Shown here: piece by piece, positions 1 through 9,791 of the stretch | Position numbering within the stretch: position 1 is the first letter of the stretch | How the letters are laid out: each line of letters opens with the position of its first letter | Virus record (IMG/VR): IMGVR_UViG_3300014911_000002 | Span: 1 to 64,000 of that record | From: a virus | Length of the DNA stretch: 64,000 nt | Direction: 5' to 3' (one strand) | Notes under the pieces: generated by a model | Told to the model about the DNA's origin: nothing | The model's input: only the letters and a program-made list of their open reading frames with translations | Database searches by the model: none | Program-made: the position numbers and the translations under genes

Positions 1-2050
1 GAGTCTTATTCTCTAGATTCGTTAATCAAGGCTTTAGGCTTAGAAAAAACCTATGCCTTTGATGAGATACAAAGCAGAGAATTGGTAAAGAATTATCTAA
101 TAGATGCATTACAAAAGAAGGTAGCGCTCTCAAACTATAAGATGAATGCAATTCAAAGCATAATTAATGCTAGAAGCTATCTGATCGATGTATTCCAAGG
201 CAAATTCTTCACAAAGACATTCCCAATAAATTCTCTTGCTAAAAGACTAGGAGTCACCACATCACATGCATTCGATATTCTACTAACTCTTGCGGAAGAA
301 TATGGAATTATCAGCGCTAAATTCGATGAAGCTAGATTTGGCTACTCGTATTTCAATAGAATCTTTAGTGGTTATCCCATCAACACTGTAATCAGATTTA
401 TACCTAGAAAGCATTTATCCTTTGATGGTTTGTTAGCTAGTATAGGCGTTCATAGTGTGGATTTTGACACGGTAATTAGTCGCCTAAACGAAATCCTCAC
501 CTATAATATAGCTGGTTTGATTGAGAAATTAAACAAAGAGCTATATAAAATTGATGCTGTATTACAACAGAAAAAGGAACAAAAATATGATATCGATGCA
601 TTATTGAAAAAGAGGAGTGAAATTCAGCAGACAATTGATTCGTTGTTACAAATTCAGAAGAAAAATGATCACCTCATAGATGCTCTTCTACTTAGTGCAA
701 TAAAATCCGAATATGATTACGATGCCTTATTGTCAAAAACTAAGGAGATTGGCCTTGAGTCTGATACAATACTTGCATTTCTTGCAGCGATTGCGTCTAT
801 AAACTTAGATACGATAACTCTAAAACAAAATGAGCTTGCCCAACTTTTTGATTCTATCTTAAGCAGAAAGCTAACAGCTGCAGAATTCATAGATGCAGTT
901 ATCGAGAAGCTTGGGATAGACAGAGAATATATAATGAATGCAATCCTATCAACTATATTAGAACGCTCTCATTTCATAAATGCATTGGCTGAACGTTTGG
1001 AAATCGATAGGTCTATTCTAATAGATGCGATTTTGGGTCAGGCCAAGGCAAGAGACTTGTCTATTAATGCCATCGCGAAAAGACTCGATATAAGTACAGA
1101 CTATCTATTCGACGCCATAGCAGCAGCCTTGGTCAAGTTAGGATATAATATAAATGCGATGTTATCTGCCATCCAAGAAAGACACTTAAGCTTTGACGCG
1201 ACATTTCAAAAGATAGGTAGAAAGATACAATCAGCGCTTGATACAATACTACAGGCTTCAGAGACAGAAGATATGGCCCTCGATGTTGTATTGACCTTTC
1301 TCCGTGAAGGAAAAATACCATTTGATTTGTTCGTGTTAGGAACAATAACTACAGAATTAGCTTTAGAAACTCTAATTGAAAAGACAGATATCCAAACTCA
1401 GCATCTTGTTGATACCATCCTTAGTGCTTATACACTTAAAACTCATAAACTTAATGCTCTATTGAAATCAACTGAGTTACGGGGGATATTAATCGATATC
1501 CTTACCTCGTTGGTTGAATCCAAAAACATCTCCTTCGATTCAATAACTGAACAACTAGGCATAAGTAAAGAAATGATTCTCGACTCTGTATCAAAACGCA
1601 TCGGAATACCTACAGAATACACCGTAAATTTACTTTCCTTTAAGACTACGGACAGAAAACACGTCCTTGATACGATTCTTTCCATGTTTCGTGCGTTAAA
1701 TTACGGAATCGATAGTTTGCTTGAGATTGCAGCAAAGGAAGATTACACCCTTAAAGCAATACTTAATGCTTTTGGGCTCGAAGAGGAATTTATCTTCTCA
1801 ATCGTGTTAACTCGAGTTGGTGGGTTAAGGTTGGTTCTTTTCGATACATTACTTGGCATAACGACAATAAAATATTTTACAACAGATGTATTGTTCAAAA
1901 AAATTATGAGACGAGATGTAGTCTTAGATACTATGATGGAGCTCCTAATCTCCAAGCAGTTAAATACCGATATGATTCTCACAAAGAGTCTTGCAACATC
2001 TCTATTCTTTGATGCACTTCTGGCATTGCCACCTCAGGAAGTGCATCATA
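1..2050 (+). repeat. Tandem 14/15-residue protein repeats
   Basis: Protein-level repeat array. The D/N of successive units is spaced 14 then 15 residues apart through most of the array (clear across residues encoded at about 880-1180). DNA identity between units is low, so the array is old or diversified rather than a recent slippage product. Confidence 0.75.
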
Positions 2051-2310
2051 CAATTGATATTATGTTGCAAGGGGTTGTAAAAAGAGTGCTTAGGACATCA
2101 GTAAATCTTGTTAGTTACCTGTTTATAGATGAAGCTGTAGTTCGCAAATCAAGAATCCTCGGCATATATCCTGATTCGAGTAAACTATATAGCATCACAC
2201 CCGCATACTCCTCGTTATATGACATAGTAGTTAGTAATTCTCCGCTATTCTCAATTAGCACATCAACTTCTCCTGTCATGAATGTGTATACATCTTATAT
2301 CTCTGCATAA
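1..2310 (+). CDS. Large 14/15-residue-repeat protein (5'-truncated)
   Basis: The reading frame is open to the left edge, so the true start lies outside; 769 residues are visible. Nearly the whole protein is a tandem repeat with a 14 or 15 residue period. Each unit has a (D/N)-A-(I/L) or D-(S/T)-(I/L) signature followed by amphipathic helix, for example LIDALL, TIDSLL, FIDAVIEKLGI, IMNAIL, LFDAIAA. This predicts an alpha-solenoid or long helical rod. The last roughly 60 residues differ: Ser/Tyr-rich and probably beta, with spaced LYSI, LYDI and LFSI motifs. It sits directly upstream of a small virion-like gene and the tape-measure gene, so a structural tail or fibre role is inferred. I do not recognise the family. 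No signal peptide can be judged because the start is missing. Confidence 0.85.
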   Translation, partial: ESYSLDSLIKALGLEKTYAFDEIQSRELVKNYLIDALQKKVALSNYKMNAIQSIINARSYLIDVFQGKFFTKTFPINSLAKRLGVTTSHAFDILLTLAEEYGIISAKFDEARFGYSYFNRIFSGYPINTVIRFIPRKHLSFDGLLASIGVHSVDFDTVISRLNEILTYNIAGLIEKLNKELYKIDAVLQQKKEQKYDIDALLKKRSEIQQTIDSLLQIQKKNDHLIDALLLSAIKSEYDYDALLSKTKEIGLESDTILAFLAAIASINLDTITLKQNELAQLFDSILSRKLTAAEFIDAVIEKLGIDREYIMNAILSTILERSHFINALAERLEIDRSILIDAILGQAKARDLSINAIAKRLDISTDYLFDAIAAALVKLGYNINAMLSAIQERHLSFDATFQKIGRKIQSALDTILQASETEDMALDVVLTFLREGKIPFDLFVLGTITTELALETLIEKTDIQTQHLVDTILSAYTLKTHKLNALLKSTELRGILIDILTSLVESKNISFDSITEQLGISKEMILDSVSKRIGIPTEYTVNLLSFKTTDRKHVLDTILSMFRALNYGIDSLLEIAAKEDYTLKAILNAFGLEEEFIFSIVLTRVGGLRLVLFDTLLGITTIKYFTTDVLFKKIMRRDVVLDTMMELLISKQLNTDMILTKSLATSLFFDALLALPPQEVHHTIDIMLQGVVKRVLRTSVNLVSYLFIDEAVVRKSRILGIYPDSSKLYSITPAYSSLYDIVVSNSPLFSISTSTSPVMNVYTSYISA

Positions 2311-2311
2311 T

Positions 2312-2620
2312 ATGGCAATAACTAAGTATGAAAGAGGGAATACAATCAAGGCTTCTGTAGAATTTAAGTCAAATGGGGTTTATGTTGACCCACTTTATCC
2401 AAAAATTAATGTTTATAAGCCAGATGGGACTCTACTGATAGATGGTGGGGATCCAGTTAAAGATAATACAGGACAATATCATTACTTTATCGAAACATCC
2501 TCAGATGATCCTTTAGGTATCTATATCATCGAATGGGTAGGCTGGCACAATCTGGGGGGCATTTGGGGATCTGGACAGTTAGTCGAGCGTGATGTCTTTG
2601 AGCTTGTTGAGGTCGATTGA
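2312..2620 (+). CDS. Small beta-rich virion-associated protein, unknown
   Basis: 102 residues starting at the ATG one base after the preceding stop; an upstream in-frame start at 2282 would overlap the previous gene and is less likely. The sequence is beta-rich with alternating patterns, including a D-x-x-Y-P-K-I-x-V-Y-x-P-D-G-T segment and a G-x-Y-x-Y-x-I-E-T-S-S-D-D-P-x-G-x-Y-x-I-E-W segment. This is typical of Ig-like sandwich domains found in phage tail, neck or baseplate proteins that describe a profile applied to a polymer. Position between a repeat protein and the tape measure supports a virion role. Specific function not recognised. Confidence 0.7.
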   Translation: MAITKYERGNTIKASVEFKSNGVYVDPLYPKINVYKPDGTLLIDGGDPVKDNTGQYHYFIETSSDDPLGIYIIEWVGWHNLGGIWGSGQLVERDVFELVEVD

Positions 2621-2625
2621 AGTTT

Positions 2626-2760
2626 CAACTATGCTCAAATTATCGCGTCTAAGGCCCCTAGAATCAATTCTGAGACGACTTTCGAGCTTACGAATGGTAA
2701 GATACTTGGATGATAAAAACTCGTCTCTATGGCCATTTCTGAGCGTTTTAGAGGCAATCC
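2626..2760 (+). repeat. Dispersed palindromic element, copy 1
   Basis: Intergenic copy of a roughly 130-bp element found five times in the window. It begins with CAACTATGCTCAAATTATCG, has inner inverted arms GAGACGACTTT and AAAAACTCGTCTC, and the conserved centre CGAATGGTAAGATACTTG. It fills the gap before the tape-measure gene. A frame through it contains adjacent TGA and TAA stops, so this copy is not coding in the frame shared with the other copies. Confidence 0.85.
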
Positions 2761-2790
2761 AGAATTTGGATGTTGTAAATAGGATGGATT

Positions 2791-5700
2791 ATGCCTAGTC
2801 TTGGGGAAATTTCTGTAAGAATTGTCCTCGACTTCCGAGGAATTACTGCACAGCTTAAACAATTTCGTAAATTACTCCAGACTGGGTTACAGCAAATCTC
2901 TAAAGAAATCTCCACTGGTTTTAAACCTCTTGGAGTAGCTCCTAAAGAATTTCAAAAAGCCTTTCAGAATATTGCTAAGACGGCTGCGAAACAAAGTCAG
3001 AAGACAGCTGCTATTGTTGGGAAAGGCGGAAGGAGAATAGGCAAGGCATTTGAAGAGGCTGCTCAGCCTATTTATCTTGGCTTCCCACGTGCAATGGATA
3101 CTATGCATCGACAGGTTTCTCGCTCTCTCTTTTCGGTTTTAAGGGATATGCTATCGTTCAGAAACATGATTACGAAAATAGTTCACTATATTACATTCAC
3201 CATCGGTGTGCAGATGGTCATGGGAATAGTTCGTGGTATAGGTCAGGTTACTGAGTCAACAAAGGAATTTCAACGTGCCATAGTAAACGCAGCTACTATC
3301 TCAGGATATCTTGGCGGTGCATTCGAAAAGGTTACTGCACACCTAGAAAAACTTGCTTTAGAACTTTCTAAGGAAACTGTCTTTTCGGCAGTAGATGTGG
3401 CCAAAGCATTTTATCAAATTGCATCAGCTGGTTACGACGTTTCGAAATTAACCAAACGCGAGCTCATACCAATATTGAATTATGCTGCGGCTACTCAAAG
3501 CACGCTTGAAGATGCCACTTATGCAGTATTAACCGCACTAAAAGCATTCAGACTAGATATCTCTGAAACTTCACACGTAGTTGACGTCTTCACTGCAGCT
3601 ATAACTAAATCATTCCAGAATTTCGATAGGCTTAGAGAAGGGATGAAATACGTAGGCGCAACTGCTGGCTCTCTAAATCTTTCAATAGAGGAAACAGTCG
3701 CAGCGTTATCAGCCTTGGTTGATCGTGGATTGGAAGGCTCGCAGGCAGGACAAAGACTCAATATGATACTCACAAGATTATTGAAGCCAACGGACCAGGC
3801 TGCAGAGACCCTGGAGCAGCTAGGTTTGACAGCGGATGATGTGAATCCCAAATACTATGATTTGGTTGAAATCTTATATAAATTGAAGGCTGCTGGTTTT
3901 GGTGCAGCAGAAGCATCCGCAATGTTCAGAGCTAGAACCGCAGCATCTGCTGTAGTGTTAGTACAGTCTGCTGATGACATCGCTCGTTTTACCGCGATGC
4001 TAGAACGTTCACAAGGCATAACCGAAACCGTTGCGGAATATCAAGAACGAACTCTATGGGGTGCACTAACTAAGGTTTCAAATGCTCTTCAAGCAGCATC
4101 GATTACTCTCGGCAAATCCTTGATTCCTGTCTTCGAATGGGCTGCTGGTGTAATCAAAGCTAAAGTTGTTCCTATGATTGAATCGGTGGCAAATGCATTC
4201 AAGTACTGGAAAGGCACAATATTCCCTGCCATCAAACTTCTTATTTCAATGCTTATCGGCTATAAAGCTGCGATGTTTGCGGTTTCAATCATGAGCAAAT
4301 ATGTCACAGGATTACAAATACTACAAGCAACAGCAATGACGAAAAATGCTCAAATAACGCTTCAAGCTGCTTTAGCACAACGTCTGTATGCTGAAGCTCA
4401 ACGCGAATTGGCAATAATGACTGGTCAAGCTACAGCTGCACAACTTGCCTTAAATGCAGCAATGTTGGCCAATCCCATCACTCTTCTCCTCATAGCTATT
4501 GGCTCTCTCGTATCTTATATGGTATTATTCGGGAGTGAAACGAAAAAGGCAAAGGACCCGCTTGAGGATCTTAACACATCTATGCTTGATGCAATTAGGT
4601 TTACCGAAGATTGGCAAAATACCATTAAAGATTTTGCTAAGGCTAATTATTCTGACGTATTTAAGAAAGAGGAGGATGCTATATCAGGATTCCTCCAAAG
4701 AATAGGTTTAAAGCATAAAGGAACAGCAGAGTTGGCCAGAAGGCTCTGGCGTGATATGGCAAAAGATCCCGAAGCCTATGCGGATGTGATAGAAGAGATT
4801 GCAAAAAGAACTGGATATTCCGTTGAAGAGATAAGGCAAGCATTAGCGGGTAAGACGACATTGCCAACATCAGTTTGGGGAAAGGGCGCAATTGAACAGG
4901 CAAGGCAGTTTTCCAAAGAGGTGAAAATAGCTCAAGATAGCATAGGAGCATTAGAAGATATGTTTACGACTACCCTTAGAGGCGTTTCAACTTCTTTTGC
5001 CCAAATTTCAGGAGAACTTTTAGCATTTCAGAATTCTATCCAGGAAATAACAGATGCTACAGAAGAATTTAGAGAAGCTGAAAACGAGTTAAACAGGACT
5101 TTGGCAGAATCCCCAGATAATCTGCGTGCCATAAAAGACGCAACCGAACGGTATGTAAACGCTCAATCCAAATTAGATCTAGTCTCAAAGAGGTTTTTAT
5201 CATCGCTCAAGGATTTGGTTCAGTCAATTCGTGAACTTCCAGGTCCTTACGATGAGGTCGTAGGTATTATGGAAGATATGGCAGATGCTATGCATAGCGC
5301 ATTTATTGCCGAGAAAGACCTTGCAGCAGCCGCAAGAGAAGAAGAAGAAGCGTTATCAAATCTTGCCAATACTCTTGCTTTATACGGTGCACAATCTTCA
5401 GAAGCAAGAAATGCCGAATATAAGTTGTTTGCAGCTATGAAGCAAAGAATGCAACTCGAAGACGAATTGGCATCTGCAACAAAAGACTATGAGGCTGCAC
5501 AACGAAAGCTTAATTTCATTATGGAACACGGTATAGAAGTTCAAACAGAATCTGGAACAACGACCATAAAACTAACATCAGTTCAGAAAGATCTTTTGGA
5601 TATGACAGAAAAACTAATACGATTAAGGGAACAATATATTCGTGCAGAGGCCGAATATATTGAACTTCAGGCTAAACAAAACGCATACCAATATCTTCTT

Positions 5701-8112
5701 GAGAAAGGAAGTAGGATATTAGCTGAGAAGAGTAAGATTTTGTTCGAGGCAAGGAAAAAACTTTATGATATAGAATATAAGCTTTACAAATTAAGAGTCG
5801 ATGAGGATGAACAACTAGGAGACCTCTTTAAGAAACTGGCAAAAGAGGGTTTCATAAATCAAAGCGTGGTCGATACTTACAAGGACATGATGTTGGCTAA
5901 AGGCGAACTCCTTAAACTTCATCCAAAGCTTGCAGCTATTTATGGGCGATTGAATGAAGAACAGAAAGAGCTCGTTGAGAATTATATTAAAACAGGTAAG
6001 GGTTTAGAGAGGCTTACATTCCTCACTGATGATGAGATAAATACAGTTGTAGCATTCAGAAATGCACAGCTTAGATTTTCTTCTGCAACTGAAGATCTTC
6101 GAAATGTTCTCACTCCTTTGATTGGTGATCTCATAGACATAGGTGCTGTATCCTCCGATGTTGCAAAATCCTATTTCGATCTTATAGACAATACGGGTGA
6201 GATAATCACATATAATCTTGAGTTACTTAAAATCAATGATGATCTCTCCCAGAGCATTGGTGATATAATTGGTGTGGTTGCCAGATTAGCTAGAGCATTA
6301 CAGGATGAGGCTGATGAAACCGATAGTGTCGCAGATGTCTATGATGAATTAGTTAAACAGCTTGGTCTTTCCAAGGAATTCGGTGACGATTATGGTGGCA
6401 TCTTAAAGACCCTCAACAAACTATACGGTACATCATATCGCTCGATTTCAGACTTCTCTGATGCTCAGTTATTAGTTGCTGCCGCATTAGTTAAAGTGGC
6501 CAAGAATGCCGGAATATACGAACGTGGTATGACCGCTGCAGAGATTGCAACTAGATTGCATATCTCTTCCCTTAACGAACTCACAGATGCAGCGCAATAT
6601 GCGTATGACAGTGAAGATTCTATGTATTCCATCACCACTAAACTCCAAGAAGCAGCAAATACTCTTAGCGGGACCTTCTCTGAGATGAATAAAACACTCA
6701 ATGAATTGGTTAACACCTATTATCGGTCTAATAAAGATCTTTTGCAATTTGCTCTTACTTGGGATTTTGCAGACACGCTTATGAATCGATTTGGCGGAAA
6801 TTTCGAAGAATTGGTTGCCACCATGCGAGCACAGGATCTTTCATTCACCATAGATATGATGACAAAATGGGATGGTAAGGATTGGGACGCATTTATTACT
6901 TCATTAAGCGGTGATAGAAGAGATGCGTTTTTCAAAGCCGTTGCTATGATGTCTGGTACATCAGTAGATATAGTCTCTAAATGGGATGGCGATGACTGGA
7001 AGGACTTTATTTCAGGTCTATCCTCAGATAAGATGAAGGCCATTTCATCTATCTTAACCTCAGAAGACTTGAATTTCAATATCGAAGCATTGCTGCAGGG
7101 AGTGCCACTTGCAGAACGAGTTAGGACGCTTCCGGATGATTTGAAAAACGAATTAAAACAAAGATTATCAACTTTGACCGATATCCCAGCTATCAATATT
7201 GATGCTCTGCTTCAAGGCGAAGCTGATTGGGCTAAGGGCATAAAGCCAGAACAGGTTCAAAAAGTCCAGCGGTTTTTAGACTCTCTTCCTGTAGATGAGA
7301 GAAGCCTTAATATTAAACCTACTATAGATACCACTAAAAGCACCGAAAAATCTTTGTGGGACGCAATATGCGATCTATTTTCTGGTATAGGAGCAACCTT
7401 CAAAAGGGGCATAGGTTGGGTAATAGATGTTATTGTGAACACAGTTACAGGCGGAGGCGGCGGTAGAGGCGGAGGTGGTGGAAGAGGTGGACGAGGAGGT
7501 GGAGGAGGGGAAAAACCACCACCTCCACCGCCGCCAAAACCAGAGGATAAAGGGAAGGTCGCTGGCATCTGGATAGAATGGAAAGATACTGATAAGCGAA
7601 CTGCAACTGGTCAAAAAATTTATGAAGCGACTTTTATAGCAAAATCCACAACTGGTTTATCCCATATCATAGGCAAGGCTGTCGGCACTACCGACGAGGT
7701 ACATAAAATTCACCAGGAACTTATAGGAAAATATGTCAACAAACCGTGGCCATGGGCATTCGGTGGTATCGCCGGACTTGCAATGAAAGCAGCCTCATTT
7801 AAACGTAGTGCGATAGTCAAAGGACCAGTGAATGCTTTAATTGGTGAAGCTGGACCAGAAGCTGTTATACCACTTGCAGGAAGATATAGAAGATATGGTG
7901 AGAAACTTCTTAGAGCAATCATCCCACGATATTTCCCAGACTTGCGAATGCAATATGGAAGCGTAGTTGAACGGCCTTTACCCGAGCGCATCACCACGAA
8001 TAGAGAAGAATTTATCATCAGAGGACCAATAATTATTGAGCACGTTGCAAGTCTAGAAGATTTTGTAAGTCAGCTAAAGTTTAGAGCCAGAGCTGCCGCT
8101 CCCACATCATGA
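2791..8112 (+). CDS. Tail tape-measure protein
   Basis: 1773 residues; the family sets tail length and helps deliver DNA. Residues ~110-330 resemble the TP901-type tape-measure domain with a hydrophobic stretch around 125-145. Residues ~550-580 form a strong hydrophobic segment (ANPITLLLIAIGSLVSYMV). Long heptad-rich helices follow (about 750-1100). Residues ~1553-1590 are a Gly/Arg- then Pro-rich linker, and the C-terminal part carries GEAGPEAVIPLAG, a signature commonly seen near the ends of tape-measure proteins. The ATG is preceded by AGGATGGATT. The length implies a long tail if the usual roughly 1.5 angstrom per residue relation holds (inference). It overlaps the next gene by ATGA. Confidence 0.95.
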   Translation: MPSLGEISVRIVLDFRGITAQLKQFRKLLQTGLQQISKEISTGFKPLGVAPKEFQKAFQNIAKTAAKQSQKTAAIVGKGGRRIGKAFEEAAQPIYLGFPRAMDTMHRQVSRSLFSVLRDMLSFRNMITKIVHYITFTIGVQMVMGIVRGIGQVTESTKEFQRAIVNAATISGYLGGAFEKVTAHLEKLALELSKETVFSAVDVAKAFYQIASAGYDVSKLTKRELIPILNYAAATQSTLEDATYAVLTALKAFRLDISETSHVVDVFTAAITKSFQNFDRLREGMKYVGATAGSLNLSIEETVAALSALVDRGLEGSQAGQRLNMILTRLLKPTDQAAETLEQLGLTADDVNPKYYDLVEILYKLKAAGFGAAEASAMFRARTAASAVVLVQSADDIARFTAMLERSQGITETVAEYQERTLWGALTKVSNALQAASITLGKSLIPVFEWAAGVIKAKVVPMIESVANAFKYWKGTIFPAIKLLISMLIGYKAAMFAVSIMSKYVTGLQILQATAMTKNAQITLQAALAQRLYAEAQRELAIMTGQATAAQLALNAAMLANPITLLLIAIGSLVSYMVLFGSETKKAKDPLEDLNTSMLDAIRFTEDWQNTIKDFAKANYSDVFKKEEDAISGFLQRIGLKHKGTAELARRLWRDMAKDPEAYADVIEEIAKRTGYSVEEIRQALAGKTTLPTSVWGKGAIEQARQFSKEVKIAQDSIGALEDMFTTTLRGVSTSFAQISGELLAFQNSIQEITDATEEFREAENELNRTLAESPDNLRAIKDATERYVNAQSKLDLVSKRFLSSLKDLVQSIRELPGPYDEVVGIMEDMADAMHSAFIAEKDLAAAAREEEEALSNLANTLALYGAQSSEARNAEYKLFAAMKQRMQLEDELASATKDYEAAQRKLNFIMEHGIEVQTESGTTTIKLTSVQKDLLDMTEKLIRLREQYIRAEAEYIELQAKQNAYQYLLEKGSRILAEKSKILFEARKKLYDIEYKLYKLRVDEDEQLGDLFKKLAKEGFINQSVVDTYKDMMLAKGELLKLHPKLAAIYGRLNEEQKELVENYIKTGKGLERLTFLTDDEINTVVAFRNAQLRFSSATEDLRNVLTPLIGDLIDIGAVSSDVAKSYFDLIDNTGEIITYNLELLKINDDLSQSIGDIIGVVARLARALQDEADETDSVADVYDELVKQLGLSKEFGDDYGGILKTLNKLYGTSYRSISDFSDAQLLVAAALVKVAKNAGIYERGMTAAEIATRLHISSLNELTDAAQYAYDSEDSMYSITTKLQEAANTLSGTFSEMNKTLNELVNTYYRSNKDLLQFALTWDFADTLMNRFGGNFEELVATMRAQDLSFTIDMMTKWDGKDWDAFITSLSGDRRDAFFKAVAMMSGTSVDIVSKWDGDDWKDFISGLSSDKMKAISSILTSEDLNFNIEALLQGVPLAERVRTLPDDLKNELKQRLSTLTDIPAINIDALLQGEADWAKGIKPEQVQKVQRFLDSLPVDERSLNIKPTIDTTKSTEKSLWDAICDLFSGIGATFKRGIGWVIDVIVNTVTGGGGGRGGGGGRGGRGGGGGEKPPPPPPPKPEDKGKVAGIWIEWKDTDKRTATGQKIYEATFIAKSTTGLSHIIGKAVGTTDEVHKIHQELIGKYVNKPWPWAFGGIAGLAMKAASFKRSAIVKGPVNALIGEAGPEAVIPLAGRYRRYGEKLLRAIIPRYFPDLRMQYGSVVERPLPERITTNREEFIIRGPIIIEHVASLEDFVSQLKFRARAAAPTS
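7450..7540 (+). repeat. Gly-rich/Pro-rich low-complexity linker in the tape measure
   Basis: GGN/CCN-rich stretch encoding polyglycine with Arg interruptions, followed by a run of prolines. It separates the helical body of the tape measure from its globular C-terminal domain. A region prone to slippage. Confidence 0.85.
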
Positions 8113-9566
8113 CGTCATTTTCAATTGTTTTCAATCCAGGTGAAGAAAACGAACTTACCATTTCCTCTGGAGATAATCTAGAATCTCTCACTATAAACCA
8201 TTCCAACGAGAGCTACTATAAAGATGCAGAAGTCGCGCTTTATAACATACCAGATTTTGAGGAGAAGGTATCTATAAATTCGCGAGTCAATATTTATATA
8301 GATGGGCATCTAGAATTCTCTGGATATGTTTCAAGAATACAGACAAGAATTAGCGGAGTAAAGATCTTCTATCTTCAATGTATTGGACGTACATACGATC
8401 TCTGGCGATTCATGATATCTGGCGACACTTATTTCGAAAAAAAATATTCAGCTTATATAGTTTCATCTCTTGTCGCCCAATATTGTTCCGGGCATGGAAT
8501 CTATATAACACCACCGGATGTCAGGGAAACGGATGGAAGCTATATTGAATACATTGATGTTTCCTTGATGGCCGTTGGGGATGCGATAGCACGCATAGCA
8601 AAATTCGATGGTCATCATTTCTTTGTTGATGAATATGGAAAACTTAGATATTATACCGTATCATCCTCTGTTCAATTTACCGTAACAACATCAGACATTC
8701 TTGAAATGGAACCCCTAGAGCATTCAGATGATTATATTAGAAATGACGTCTTAGTGGTTGGTTCTCAACAATACGAACAAATTATTCCTGATCAACTCCC
8801 ACCCTTTACATCTGGGAATTGGATTTGGATATCATCAGCAACAACATTCGTTGCACAGCAATTTGGAGTGCCCGCACTAGAAACCAATAGATTAACCTCA
8901 TTAAAACTCCGTGCTACGAGAAGCAAAGGCAAGAATACTCCACTGTATCTTGCGGGAGATATCCGAAATGATAATTCCGGAGAACCTGGATCCATAGTTG
9001 CATCCTCCAATACTATAACCTGGCATGGTGTCGATATTCAGGCTGACCCTTCTGGTACTTGGCTTCCATTCTATACATTTTCCAATCATCTATATCTTTC
9101 AGGAGGCGCAGCATATTGGGCAGTATTCCACTTCCCCGGTGCTAGCTCAAACATTTGGTGGAAACTTTCATATTCTCCTCTTCCGGACTATACAGATGTG
9201 CTTTCATCAGAACCAACATTATATGGAACTTGGGATTATGGAAGTATCGATTACGGTGATGTGGTCTATGATTCTGGGAATAATGAAGTAGATTTTGTTG
9301 CTAAACCAAGAGGATATGCATCAGCCAATACGTTCTTACAAGACATCACACCACGAACTCGTTATTTCTACCTTCCATCATCCTTATTTACTGATGAAAT
9401 TAATTTCCTTGCCAAAGTACGGATAGACAAATATGAAAGCGGGAATAAAGGCCTTGGGAATTACAGGCGCACCGATGATGGTAGATATAGACCAAGATTT
9501 ATGATCGGTTTATGTGATATGTCCCATCCAGCAAAACCAATGTTTGGATTTGAATTCGATCTATAG
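8109..9566 (+). CDS. Tail hub/baseplate protein, N-terminal part
   Basis: 485 residues, start overlapping the tape-measure stop (ATGA). Residues ~1-215 have the layout of a gp27/gpD-like hub: a beta domain, then YVSRIQTRISGVKIFYLQC, a helical region with LVAQYC, and VDEYGKLRYYT followed by SDDYIRNDVLVVGSQ. Residues ~240-400 look like an inserted carbohydrate-binding-type beta-sandwich (NSGEPGSIVAS, LSGGAAYWAVFHF). The usual C-terminal hub domain (RYVETYKDGI-type) is absent here and is found instead in the gene at 13710. This suggests that one hub is encoded in two pieces. It ends four residues after a MFGFEF motif. Confidence 0.75.
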   Translation: MTSFSIVFNPGEENELTISSGDNLESLTINHSNESYYKDAEVALYNIPDFEEKVSINSRVNIYIDGHLEFSGYVSRIQTRISGVKIFYLQCIGRTYDLWRFMISGDTYFEKKYSAYIVSSLVAQYCSGHGIYITPPDVRETDGSYIEYIDVSLMAVGDAIARIAKFDGHHFFVDEYGKLRYYTVSSSVQFTVTTSDILEMEPLEHSDDYIRNDVLVVGSQQYEQIIPDQLPPFTSGNWIWISSATTFVAQQFGVPALETNRLTSLKLRATRSKGKNTPLYLAGDIRNDNSGEPGSIVASSNTITWHGVDIQADPSGTWLPFYTFSNHLYLSGGAAYWAVFHFPGASSNIWWKLSYSPLPDYTDVLSSEPTLYGTWDYGSIDYGDVVYDSGNNEVDFVAKPRGYASANTFLQDITPRTRYFYLPSSLFTDEINFLAKVRIDKYESGNKGLGNYRRTDDGRYRPRFMIGLCDMSHPAKPMFGFEFDL

Positions 9567-9574
9567 GTGAAATT

Positions 9575-9781
9575 ATGGCGAGAGGGATTGAGCATAGAGA
9601 TGTTGGAGATCAGCTTTCAAAGACTGAATGGCTTGAAGGTGCTCACTACTTTATGAGCGGTACATCTTTTCCCGCTTCTCCAGCTGAAGGTGATGTATTT
9701 TATAAAACGGATGAGCATGTGTTGTATATTTATGATGGAACTTCCTGGAAGCCACTTGGTCCCACTGCTGTATATGGCTAA
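9575..9781 (+). CDS. Small fibre/collar-like protein
   Basis: 68 residues behind AGGTGAAATT and ATG. It contains SFPASPAEGDVFYKTDEHVLYIYDG, a variant of a short motif very common in phage tail-fibre and collar proteins (S-P-x-x-G-D-x-F-Y-x-T-x-x-x-x-x-Y-x-Y-D-G-x-x-W). It is the first gene of the cassette between the two hub-like parts. Probably a structural adaptor; specific role unknown. Confidence 0.65.
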   Translation: MARGIEHRDVGDQLSKTEWLEGAHYFMSGTSFPASPAEGDVFYKTDEHVLYIYDGTSWKPLGPTAVYG

Positions 9782-9791
9782 TTGAGAGAAT

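Noticed and set aside
7450-7540. Possible CRISPR or tandem DNA repeat
   Set aside because: The repetition is GGN/CCN codon usage for a Gly/Pro linker, without unit-spacer order. No CRISPR array was seen anywhere in the window.
7257-7568. Minus-strand frame rich in Pro across the tape-measure linker
   Set aside because: Artefact of the Gly-rich coding sequence read in antisense.
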